This document shows positions 1 to 5,988 of a stretch of 11,662 bases of DNA, one piece after another. The translations under genes and the position numbers were made by a program. The notes under the pieces were generated by a model. That model did no database searches. It had not been told where the DNA came from and worked only from the letters and a program-made list of their open reading frames with translations. This DNA comes from JALZCH01 sp036400075. Lineage in GTDB: Bacteria > Acidobacteriota > Blastocatellia > Pyrinomonadales > Pyrinomonadaceae. The stretch covers positions 1-11,662 of the forward strand of contig DASWLV010000265.1 in the NCBI GenBank assembly GCA_036400075.1. The letters run 5' to 3'. Within the stretch, counting starts at the first letter, position 1. The number at the start of each line of letters is the position of its first letter.

Positions 1-51
1 GTTGTTCGTTGATTTTCTTTCCAACGAACAACGCACGACGAACAACGAACG
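1..51. repeat. Heptamer-repeat inverted element (edge of window)
   Basis: On the + strand, positions 22-49 read as four consecutive 7-base units, CAACGAA, CAACGCA, CGACGAA and CAACGAA. Positions 5-11 hold the reverse complement of the unit (TTCGTTG), preceded by a partial one. As a result 1-11 (GTTGTTCGTTG) and 22-32 (CAACGAACAAC) are a perfect 11-bp inverted repeat with a 10-base loop. The element ends just 1 base after the stop codon side of the neighbouring nuclease gene, so it lies in its 3' flank and could form a hairpin in its transcript. The left side is cut by the window and may hold more units. The second element at 4252-4327 has the same architecture with a different heptamer. Function is not known; a terminator or mRNA-end role is an inference. 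Confidence 0.75.
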
Positions 52-52
52 A

Positions 53-1324
53 TTATGCTTTCAAAGCAATCAGCTCGTAAATTTTTTCCGGCGGCTCGTC
101 GCTCAAAGCCAAGCGTTTTGCTCCGACGACAAGTTCAGCCATTTCGCGCGCGTTTTCCTTGTAACGATTATCGCGCGCGATTAAATCTTCAATCACGCGA
201 CGCTCGCGTTCTTCGCGCGTTGCGTTCTCGTCTAAATCAGCCGCAATTGCATATTCGACGGGCGCGGTGAAATTTTTCAAGCGAACGTGCAGTGAATTGG
301 TCAGTTTTTGCGCTTCGGCGCGAATCTTGTCGGTTTCGAGCAAAGAATTTTTAAACCCCAGATGCCCGGTCAAACGAATCTCTAAAATCGGAGCCGGATT
401 TTTCGATTCAACGCTGTGCGGCGTCACTTCGCGCTCGATTTGCGCCATCACGCCGTCAGTAATTTCTTCGGGTCTTTCAATCCCGGAAACGTCGAACGCG
501 AGACGGTGAAACGGGCGCTGGACATAATCGCGCAAATGTTGTGCGTTGATTGCGCCGTCGTCGGAAACTTCTACCAAAAACGCGCCGCGTTCTTCGCGGT
601 ATTCGTCAATCGAAGTGACTTCGAGCGAGCCGGGATTAAAAGCCCAATTGTCAATCTCGAAACGCTTGTGCGTGTGTCCGAGTCCGACATAATCGGTCAG
701 GGATTTTAATTCTTTTAAATTCGTTAAAGTTAACGCGGGAATCGGATGCGTTTGATGCCCTTCAACGTCCGTGTGCAGCATCAAAATGTGAAACGCGCCT
801 TCGCGCCGGTTTTCTTTGATCGCCGCAGTCAGCATCGGAATTGCCGTATTTGCCGAAGCGCCGTACCAGGTCGAGCCGAAAATTCTCGCGTTTTTGATGT
901 CAACGAAAGAACCGGAGCAATCTTCGGCATCCCACGGCTGAAACTCGAATTTACCTTTTCCGTCTTTGTCGGCTACGGTTTTCGGTTCGAGCAAAATCAG
1001 CAGCTTCCAGCTTGCCAAAGAGCGAATCCAGCTATGATCGGTATCGTTCGGCGTTTGGTCGTGATTGCCTTCGATGCAAACGACCGGAATATTGTGATCT
1101 TTTAACAATTGCAGACCGGCGACGGCGTGATTCATCGCCTGCGGGTCAACGTTGCGTTTGTGGAAAAAATCGCCGCACATCAAAACGAAATCAACCCGCT
1201 CGGCGACCGCGTAATCCTGCAAAACGTTGTACCACGCGCGGAAAAAATCTCTCGGACTTTCTTCGAGATGATAACGGGTGCAGCCGAGGTGAACGTCGGA
1301 AATATGTAAAAATTTGAGCGCCAT
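53..1324 (-). CDS. sbcD: SbcD/Mre11-family DNA repair exonuclease
   Basis: This 423-residue protein is a calcineurin-like metallophosphoesterase of the SbcD/Mre11 group (COG0420 type), expected to act in the cytoplasm as a metal-dependent nuclease trimming DNA ends, hairpins or blocked breaks. The phosphoesterase motifs are all visible in order: DVH (D10, H12), GDF (D52), GNHD (N87, H88), a His in LMLHTD (H184), and GHTH (H217, H219), which together would bind two metal ions. The rest, from about residue 270, matches the cap and C-terminal portion expected of SbcD in length. SbcD normally works with the SbcC ATPase; no sbcC is in the window, and the next gene downstream lies beyond the left edge. 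The start has no clear Shine-Dalgarno, but a TATAAT hexamer lies 21 bases upstream. It could instead be a related YhaO-like nuclease, so the family is firm and the exact symbol less so. Confidence 0.87.
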   Translation of the reverse strand: MALKFLHISDVHLGCTRYHLEESPRDFFRAWYNVLQDYAVAERVDFVLMCGDFFHKRNVDPQAMNHAVAGLQLLKDHNIPVVCIEGNHDQTPNDTDHSWIRSLASWKLLILLEPKTVADKDGKGKFEFQPWDAEDCSGSFVDIKNARIFGSTWYGASANTAIPMLTAAIKENRREGAFHILMLHTDVEGHQTHPIPALTLTNLKELKSLTDYVGLGHTHKRFEIDNWAFNPGSLEVTSIDEYREERGAFLVEVSDDGAINAQHLRDYVQRPFHRLAFDVSGIERPEEITDGVMAQIEREVTPHSVESKNPAPILEIRLTGHLGFKNSLLETDKIRAEAQKLTNSLHVRLKNFTAPVEYAIAADLDENATREERERRVIEDLIARDNRYKENAREMAELVVGAKRLALSDEPPEKIYELIALKA

Positions 1325-1344
1325 TGTTTGAAAACCGTAAAGCT

Positions 1345-1374
1345 ATTATACAACATAAAGCCGAATTTATCGGC
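1345..1374 (-). promoter_or_regulatory. Putative promoter with palindrome for the sbcD-like gene
   Basis: Read on the minus strand, positions 1350-1345 spell a perfect TATAAT hexamer about 21 bases before the ATG at 1324, giving a very short leader. No good TTGACA-like -35 is present at the usual spacing. Instead a perfect 5-bp inverted repeat, GCCGA-ATTTA-TCGGC, occupies 1360-1374, just where the -35 region would be. This could be a regulator site; that is inference from position only. Confidence 0.45.
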
Positions 1375-1489
1375 AAACAAAACCTCAGGAAGTTCCGATT
1401 TACAAGAGTTCGATATTTAAAGCAGTGACCGAGCTTTACTCAAATCGGAGAAGAAATGTGTTAATTTTTTATGAATTTATGTTGCGGTC

Positions 1490-1518
1490 TTGTGAATTTT
1501 TCATTTTATTAGTTTAAT
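1490..1518 (+). promoter_or_regulatory. Putative sigma-70 type promoter for the small gene at 1586
   Basis: TTGTGA at 1490-1495 (4 of 6 to consensus) and TTTAAT at 1513-1518 (5 of 6) are separated by exactly 17 bases in an AT-rich stretch. Transcription would start near 1525, about 60 bases before the ATG at 1586, so the hairpin at 1536-1557 would lie in the leader. Confidence 0.45.
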
Positions 1519-1535
1519 ACATTCAAAACCGACTG

Positions 1536-1566
1536 CGGGCAAAAGAGCGGCAGCCCGTTATTTTTT
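1536..1566 (+). terminator. Leader hairpin followed by a U-rich tract (terminator- or attenuator-like)
   Basis: CGGGC at 1536-1540 pairs with GCCCG at 1553-1557 around a 12-base loop, extendable by a G-T wobble, and is followed directly by TTATTTTTT (1558-1566). This resembles an intrinsic terminator reading on the + strand. It lies after the putative promoter at 1490-1518 and 20 bases before the ATG at 1586, so it could act as an attenuator, or end a short RNA. The 5-bp stem is short, so the call is weak. Confidence 0.4.
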
Positions 1567-1585
1567 CCACACGATTTACAACCGA

Positions 1586-1798
1586 ATGATAGAAATGCTC
1601 GAAGGTGAAATAAAGCCCGGAGACGAATTACTGTTCAAGCACGGCAACGACGAAACCGCGCGGCTTCGCGTGATTAACGTTTTGATGATGCACGGCGAAA
1701 CGGTAATTATCGTTTCCATTAACAATGAGCCTCCGGTTCATATTGACGAAGACTTGCTGCGAATGCAGTGTATCCGCTCGAAAAACGAATCGAGCTAA
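1586..1798 (+). CDS. Small hypothetical protein, 70 residues
   Basis: I do not recognise a family. The 70-residue product is soluble and rich in short beta-prone stretches (TARLRVINVLMM at about 25-35, ETVIIVSI at 38-45), with many acidic residues at both ends of the core and one Cys (C62). This pattern could suit a small beta-barrel or SH3-like fold, but nothing specific supports that. Evidence for a real gene is its placement in a gap between oppositely oriented genes, a plausible promoter upstream, and codon use similar to neighbours (many GCG, CGC and GAA codons). There is no clear Shine-Dalgarno; the Met at residue 4 (1595) is an alternative start. The stop is 24 bases from the stop of the convergent phosphatase gene. 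A chance open frame remains possible. Confidence 0.55.
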   Translation: MIEMLEGEIKPGDELLFKHGNDETARLRVINVLMMHGETVIIVSINNEPPVHIDEDLLRMQCIRSKNESS

Positions 1799-1822
1799 CC
1801 AAATCCGAATCGAAATTGCCGC

Positions 1823-2710
1823 TTATTTTCTCAACTTCGCGGTTTTTACTCTGACTTTGCCGAATTCGGTCAACAAAGGTTTGAGACGACTGATTATCTC
1901 GTCGTGCGCCGCGCCGTTTGTCGAAACGACTCCGTTGTGATTTTGCACGTCGGGCGTGTTGTAGCGAATTCGTTCGCCGTAAAGGTCGGTCATTCTCCCG
2001 CCCGCTTCTTCCAAAACGATTTGCGGCGCGCAAGTGTCCCAATGTTTCGTGCGGGCGCTGAAAGTTATGTAAACGTCGCATTCGCGCATCGTCAGCAGCC
2101 CGACTTTGACGCCGACCGAGCCGCGCCGGATTTCCTTTTTAAACCCGAAATATTTTTTCAAACGCTGCTGACGCGGATTGTAATGCGAACGCGATGCGGC
2201 GACAATCATTTCGGAAAAACGAGTTTTTTCGGAAACCGTTACACTCTGCCGTTCTTGCGCAGGCAATTCGAGCCACGCGCCTTCGCCGCGTACAGCCCAA
2301 AACAATCTTTCGGAAAGCGGCTCGTAAAGAACGCCCAATACGGCTTCGCCTTCAACCGCCAGACCGATTTGGACGGCAAAATCTCCTTCGCGCTTGACGA
2401 ATCCGTAAGTGCCGTCAATCGGATCAATAATCCAGGCGCGTTTCAAAGCCAGACGCTCGCTCGTGTCAATCAACTCTTCGGAAAGAATCCCGTCGTCGGG
2501 AAAATTTTCCCTGAGTCCGGCGACGATGATTTCGCTCGCCTGCCGGTCGGCTTCCGTCACCGGCTCGACGAAATTATCAAGCCCCAGCTTTTCCTCAATG
2601 ACAAACGAGGTGTTGTAAAAATCCATGATTTTGACGCCCGCTTCGCGAGCCAGCTTGATTGCAGTTTCCAGCTCGTCGGAAAACTGTCCTGTAATTCTCG
2701 GATTGTTCAT
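1823..2710 (-). CDS. cysQ: CysQ-like 3'(2'),5'-bisphosphate nucleotidase (inositol monophosphatase superfamily)
   Basis: The 295-residue protein belongs to the lithium-sensitive, magnesium-dependent phosphatases of the inositol monophosphatase superfamily. The metal-binding signatures are intact and in order: PVTEAD (50-55), SEE (77-79), DPIDGT (96-101) and WDTCAPQ at 224-230 followed by EEAGG (234-238). The WDTCAPQ block resembles CysQ/Hal2-type enzymes more than histidinol phosphatases or true inositol phosphatases, so the best call is removal of the 3'-phosphate from 3'-phosphoadenosine 5'-phosphate, a by-product of sulfate assimilation and sulfotransfer. The substrate is inferred from motif resemblance; other small sugar or nucleotide phosphates are possible. 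Length is normal for the family. It stands alone on this strand, divergent from the Mpo1-like gene and convergent with the small gene at 1586. An in-frame ATG opens at 2710 with no strong ribosome site. Confidence 0.8.
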   Translation of the reverse strand: MNNPRITGQFSDELETAIKLAREAGVKIMDFYNTSFVIEEKLGLDNFVEPVTEADRQASEIIVAGLRENFPDDGILSEELIDTSERLALKRAWIIDPIDGTYGFVKREGDFAVQIGLAVEGEAVLGVLYEPLSERLFWAVRGEGAWLELPAQERQSVTVSEKTRFSEMIVAASRSHYNPRQQRLKKYFGFKKEIRRGSVGVKVGLLTMRECDVYITFSARTKHWDTCAPQIVLEEAGGRMTDLYGERIRYNTPDVQNHNGVVSTNGAAHDEIISRLKPLLTEFGKVRVKTAKLRK

Positions 2711-2766
2711 TCAAATTCAGTTTGCCACAAAATCACGGCAAAGTTCGTTTTGCTGCCGCCCGATAA

Positions 2767-2820
2767 TTGTAAATTCTGCATTTTAAACTGTACATTGTTT
2801 GACAATAAATTTATTTGTTA
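2767..2820. promoter_or_regulatory. Divergent promoter region with AT-rich palindromes
   Basis: The 128-bp gap between the divergent phosphatase and Mpo1-like genes must hold both promoters. For the + gene, TTGTAA (2767-2772) and TACATT (2791-2796), 18 bases apart, are a modest match. ATTGT-TTG-ACAAT at 2794-2806 is a perfect 5-bp inverted repeat, and AATAAATTTATT just after it (2804-2815) is a perfect 12-bp palindrome; together TTGACAATAAA and TTTATTTGTTAA form an imperfect larger palindrome. This would suit a regulator site over the + gene's start region, but no regulator gene is nearby and the assignment is an inference. Confidence 0.4.
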
Positions 2821-2838
2821 ACGGCGAGGTTTAAAAAT

Positions 2839-3204
2839 ATGAACGAACCGCAGAATTTTCGAGAGTTTTGGGATTTTTATGTCGCGGAACACAGCCATCC
2901 GACGACGCGCATTCTGCATTTTATCGGCACTTCGGTCGGCATCGCTTGTTTGATTTGGTTCGTTTTGCGCGGAACCTGGTATTGGTTTCCGCTGGCGCTC
3001 ATTCCCGGTTACGCTTTCGCCTGGATCAGTCATTTTTTCGTCGAACACAATCGTCCGGCGACTTTTAAATATCCGCTCTGGTCGTTTGCCGGAGACTGGA
3101 AAATGTTCCGGCTGATGCTACAGGGAAAAATGTCGGCGGAAGTCGAACGAGTCAGCCGGGATTCAGGAAATCAAACTTTTGAATTTGACGAGCCAAGCGC
3201 CTAA
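2839..3204 (+). CDS. Mpo1-like (DUF962) small membrane protein
   Basis: The 121-residue product matches the DUF962/Mpo1-like family. Family hallmarks are visible: an N-terminal FREFWDFY followed by EHSHPTTRILHFIGT (17-31), two hydrophobic segments at about 32-44 and 46-62, then AWISHFFVEHNRPATFKYP (61-79) and a GDWKMF/ LQGK tail (85-97). Five His residues (18, 20, 27, 65, 70) flank the membrane segments. Yeast Mpo1, in this family, is an iron-dependent dioxygenase in alpha-oxidation of 2-hydroxy fatty acids and depends on conserved His; whether bacterial members do this is not established. The start at ATG 2839 is chosen because AGG lies about 9 bases upstream and the family begins right there; an in-frame TTG at 2815 would add eight residues with no support. 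The 3' end faces the esterase gene with a 34-base gap and no evident terminator. Confidence 0.88.
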   Translation: MNEPQNFREFWDFYVAEHSHPTTRILHFIGTSVGIACLIWFVLRGTWYWFPLALIPGYAFAWISHFFVEHNRPATFKYPLWSFAGDWKMFRLMLQGKMSAEVERVSRDSGNQTFEFDEPSA

Positions 3205-3238
3205 AGCGAGTTTCTTTGTGTTTTTGAAAGCCGGAATT

Positions 3239-4234
3239 TCATTCGAGCGCGTTTGAAATCATTTCGAGCGAACGGTTTTGACGATAAGAAATATTAAAAT
3301 GCCCGTCGTCGAATTCTTCGTGAATGTGCGGCACATCGTTTTCCTTCAAACGGCTGCACAAAATACGCGCTCCCAAATCAAGCCCGAATTCGTCGCGCGT
3401 TCCGGCGTCAATGAAAAGTAGCTTGAGCGATTTTAGATTTTCGACGTATTTTTCAACCATAAAAACCGGATCGTGCGCCCGCCACCGCTCCCAAATTTCC
3501 GGCAAAATTTCGCCGGTTTCCGAATCAAACGGCAAATCAAAACCGAACGGAGAATTTTCGTTCGGCGAATAACACGCGCTCATTCCGATTGTGTTAAGCG
3601 CGGCAAAATCGTCTTTGCCTTTGCGCTTGGTTTCGTCCCAGAATTTCTCGATGATTTTCAGCGGCTCGCCTTTGATTGCGCGAACTGCATCGGCAAATCC
3701 GGGCTGATACGAATATTCGAAATAACAATCACCGCTCGTCGAGCAAACGAGACCGAATTTGTCCGCGTGCCGCATCGCCATTACCAGCGCGCCGTAACCG
3801 CCCGAAGATTTGCCCATCACGGCGCGCGAGTTTTTGTCATTAACGGTGCGTAAACTTTCATCAACAAACCCAACAATTTCTTCGGTCAAATAATCTTCGT
3901 AATTTCCGGTTGCCGACGAATTGATATACTGCGCGCCGCCATAGCGCGTAAAACAATCGGGCATCACGGCAATCATCGGTTTGATTGTTCCGTCGCCGAT
4001 TAATTTATCCATTCGCTCGGCGAAATTCGGCTGAAAAGCGTTATCGTTTAAAAACATTCGCCCGCGCCCGGTAAATCCGGTTAAAACATAAACCGACGGA
4101 TAACGTTTTTCCGGCGTTTCGCCGTAACCGGGCGGCAGATAAACATATAAATCGCGGACAAAAGGATCATTAAGCGGATTGTTTTTTAAAACTTCGCTCG
4201 TGTGTTGTAAAACTCTGACGGTTCCTTTGGTCAT
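3239..4234 (-). CDS. Putative esterase (esterase D / enterochelin esterase-like alpha/beta hydrolase)
   Basis: This 331-residue protein is an alpha/beta hydrolase of the 'putative esterase' family (PF00756 type), which includes S-formylglutathione hydrolase, trehalose mycolyltransferases and enterochelin esterases. Seen directly: DPFVRDLYVYLPPGY (23-37) and RYPSVYVLTGF (44-54) as the first strands and oxyanion region, GKSSGGYGA (141-149) with the GxSxG nucleophile S143, DAGTRDEF (276-283) carrying the likely acid (D281 or D276), and DDGHFN (309-314) with catalytic H312. No signal peptide or membrane segment is visible, so it is probably cytoplasmic. The substrate cannot be told from sequence. 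The frame continues upstream to a TTG at 4300, but those 22 codons read through the repeat element, so the ATG at 4234 that begins MTKGTVRVL is preferred. It is divergent from the DUF2721 gene. Confidence 0.85.
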   Translation of the reverse strand: MTKGTVRVLQHTSEVLKNNPLNDPFVRDLYVYLPPGYGETPEKRYPSVYVLTGFTGRGRMFLNDNAFQPNFAERMDKLIGDGTIKPMIAVMPDCFTRYGGAQYINSSATGNYEDYLTEEIVGFVDESLRTVNDKNSRAVMGKSSGGYGALVMAMRHADKFGLVCSTSGDCYFEYSYQPGFADAVRAIKGEPLKIIEKFWDETKRKGKDDFAALNTIGMSACYSPNENSPFGFDLPFDSETGEILPEIWERWRAHDPVFMVEKYVENLKSLKLLFIDAGTRDEFGLDLGARILCSRLKENDVPHIHEEFDDGHFNISYRQNRSLEMISNALE

Positions 4235-4251
4235 AAATTCGGTTTTAATGC

Positions 4252-4327
4252 AAAACAGTTGATAGTTTACAGTTGACAGTTCGATTGCGAAAACTATCAA
4301 CTATTAACTGTCAACTGTAAACTGTTT
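4252..4327. repeat. Heptamer-repeat inverted element between divergent genes
   Basis: Positions 4255-4282 are four 7-base units: ACAGTTG, ATAGTTT, ACAGTTG, ACAGTTC. After an 8-base spacer (4283-4290), positions 4291-4325 are five units in the opposite orientation: AAACTAT, CAACTAT, TAACTGT, CAACTGT, AAACTGT. This produces a perfect 18-bp inverted repeat, 4264-4281 (AGTTTACAGTTGACAGTT) with 4306-4323, and an alternative perfect 12-bp pairing of 4257-4268 with 4291-4302, so the strand can fold in more than one register. The whole element lies between the starts of the esterase (-) and DUF2721 (+) genes. The heptad junction creates TTGACA on both strands (4273-4278 on +, 4309-4314 on -), a perfect -35-like hexamer. 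It is the same kind of element as that at 1-51 but with a different unit. Confidence 0.9.
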
Positions 4328-4370
4328 GGCAAGAGATTTTTGTTGCCGCTGTTTGTCGGCATCGAGTTTT

Positions 4371-4988
4371 ATGTTCGCTCAATTTAACGTAAATCCGAAC
4401 GCGCTCAATTCAACGATTGAATTTTTAACGGCGATGATTACGCCCGCGTTGTTGATTTCCGCGACCGGCTCGCTCGTGCTTTCGACTTCGACCAGATTGG
4501 GGCGCGTCGTTGACCGCGTGCGCGTTTTGGAACAACGCTTGAGCGAACTGATTATGACCGAAGATAAAACGGAGATTCCGCTTTACGAACGGCGTTTGGA
4601 AACAATCGTTAGCCTGCTTGACAAGGTTACGAGCCGCGCGCGAATTTTGCAGAAAGCGATGGGCGCTTTTTATTATGGTTTGGGCTTTTTTATTTTAACC
4701 AGCGTCTCAATCGCCGTCGCCGGATTCGCCAACACTTATCGCTGGCTGCCGATTCCAATCGGAATTGTCGGAATCATTTTTTTGTTTTACGGCAGTCTGC
4801 TGATGCTGCTCGAAACGCGAATGGCGACCGCTACGGTCAATGCCGAAATGGATTTCACGTGGGAATTGGCGCGCACCGTAGCGCCCGAAGCCGTGATTAG
4901 TAAATACGGACATAATGCTTTTGGAAGAAGAATTAAAACCAAAATTCACGAAACTATTGGCGGCGGGCGAGCTGAGAAAAAGAGTTGA
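4371..4988 (+). CDS. DUF2721 family membrane protein
   Basis: The 205-residue protein matches DUF2721, a family of small bacterial membrane proteins of unknown function. Three hydrophobic segments are visible at about 19-38, 98-119 and 127-147. The diagnostic first segment, ITPALLISATGSLVLSTSTRLGRVVDRVRVL (23-53), with the Arg-rich stretch after it, is characteristic, as is RARILQKAMGAFYYGLGFFILT (89-110). A charged, helical cytoplasmic loop (50-97) separates the first two segments, probably coiled. The start at ATG 4371 fits the family; an upstream in-frame TTG at 4326 would add 15 residues from the edge of the repeat element and is not preferred. The last 74 bases overlap the start of the PflX-like gene in another frame, so the C-terminal tail (about 180-205, Lys/Arg-rich) is likely a variable extension. 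Translational coupling to the next gene is likely. Confidence 0.85.
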   Translation: MFAQFNVNPNALNSTIEFLTAMITPALLISATGSLVLSTSTRLGRVVDRVRVLEQRLSELIMTEDKTEIPLYERRLETIVSLLDKVTSRARILQKAMGAFYYGLGFFILTSVSIAVAGFANTYRWLPIPIGIVGIIFLFYGSLLMLLETRMATATVNAEMDFTWELARTVAPEAVISKYGHNAFGRRIKTKIHETIGGGRAEKKS

Positions 4989-5958
4989 ACGACTCGAAAA
5001 ACTGCTCGAATCCTGCACCGTTTGCCCGAAAGATTGCGGCAATAATCGTCTCAAAGACGAAATCGCCGCTTGTTATTCCGGGCGACTTCCCGTTGTTTCC
5101 AGTTACACCGCGCATTTCGGCGAAGAACCTGCTTTGAGCGGAACGAAGGGCGCGGGAAACATCTTTTTCGGCAACTGTAATCTGCGCTGCGTTTATTGCC
5201 AGAATTATCAAATCTCGCAAATCTGGCGCGAGCAGAAAAAGAACGAAACGACGCACGAGCGGCTCGCCGAAATGATGCTCGAATTACAGGCAAAAGGCTG
5301 TCACAATATCGGCTTTGTATCGCCGACGCATTTTGTCCCGCAAATGGCGCGCGCGATTTTAATCGGCGCAGAAAACGGTTTGAATTTACCGATTGTCTAT
5401 AATACAAACGCTTACGATTCGGTCGGAGTTTTACGCCTATTGGACGGAATTGTTGATGTTTACCTACCCGATTTGAAATACGCTTCATCTGACGCCGGCT
5501 TTGAATATTCAAAGATTCGCGATTACCCGCTTTTTGCGCGCGCCGCAATCAAAGAAATGTTCCGGCAAACCGGCGACGAGCTTGTTTTTGACGAAAACGG
5601 TTTGCTGAAAAAAGGTCTGGTGATTCGCCTGCTCGTTTTGCCGAACGATTTAGCAGACATCGAAGAAAATCTGCGCTGGATTAAAAACGAGCTGTCGCCG
5701 CGCGTGGCGATTTCTTTGATGGCGCAATATTACGCGACCAACAAAGCCGCGACGGACGCGCGTTATATTCTGCTCTCGCGCCGCATCTCCGAGCGCGAAT
5801 GGCAAAAGGCAGTTTCAATTTTGGAAGATTTGGAAATGGAAAACGGCTGGATTCAGGAATACGAATCCGCCTCGCATTATTACCGCCCGGATTTTACCGA
5901 CCGCGAAAAGCCCTTTAAAGACATTAGAGATTTTCAAGCAGATGGAACAATTTCTTAA
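4915..5958 (+). CDS. pflX: PflX-like radical SAM protein
   Basis: The 347-residue protein is a radical S-adenosylmethionine enzyme of the PflX group (COG1313), related to pyruvate formate-lyase activating enzymes. The 4Fe-4S motif CNLRCVYC (C88, C92, C95) follows the family sequence HFGEEPALSGTKGAGNIFF (67-85). An N-terminal Cys cluster (C34, C37, C41, C53: CTVCPKDCG ... ACYSG) is typical of PflX and may bind another metal or cluster. Family members generate a 5'-deoxyadenosyl radical, and a glycyl-radical enzyme is the presumed target, but none is in this window and the substrate of PflX is not established. The ATG at 4915 is chosen because FTKLLAAGELRKRVERL (11-27) resembles the family's N-terminal helix; this leads to a 74-nt overlap with the DUF2721 gene. 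No strong Shine-Dalgarno is seen, which would fit coupled translation. Confidence 0.88.
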   Translation: MLLEEELKPKFTKLLAAGELRKRVERLEKLLESCTVCPKDCGNNRLKDEIAACYSGRLPVVSSYTAHFGEEPALSGTKGAGNIFFGNCNLRCVYCQNYQISQIWREQKKNETTHERLAEMMLELQAKGCHNIGFVSPTHFVPQMARAILIGAENGLNLPIVYNTNAYDSVGVLRLLDGIVDVYLPDLKYASSDAGFEYSKIRDYPLFARAAIKEMFRQTGDELVFDENGLLKKGLVIRLLVLPNDLADIEENLRWIKNELSPRVAISLMAQYYATNKAATDARYILLSRRISEREWQKAVSILEDLEMENGWIQEYESASHYYRPDFTDREKPFKDIRDFQADGTIS

Positions 5959-5988
5959 TCAAAGTGTCTAAATATTTCGGAGGCGCTT

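Noticed and set aside
1904..2821. 305-codon open frame on the + strand opposite the cysQ-like gene
   Set aside because: It is antisense to a gene with all its metal-binding motifs intact, has no recognisable domain, and its composition (many Arg, Phe, Cys) is what the complement of that gene gives.
4235..4300. N-terminal extension of the esterase to a TTG start at 4300
   Set aside because: The 22 extra codons read through the heptamer repeat and give no esterase-like sequence; ATG 4234 is preferred.
4252..4327. CRISPR-like array
   Set aside because: Units are 7 bases, directly adjacent, and inverted around a centre; there are no spacers of 30 or so bases and no cas genes.
4326..4370. N-terminal extension of the DUF2721 protein to a TTG start at 4326
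   Set aside because: Adds 15 residues partly from the repeat edge, with no ribosome site; ATG 4371 fits the family length.
5051..5548. 165-codon minus-strand frame inside the PflX-like gene
   Set aside because: Arg-rich shadow of a well-supported gene; no motif, no ribosome site.
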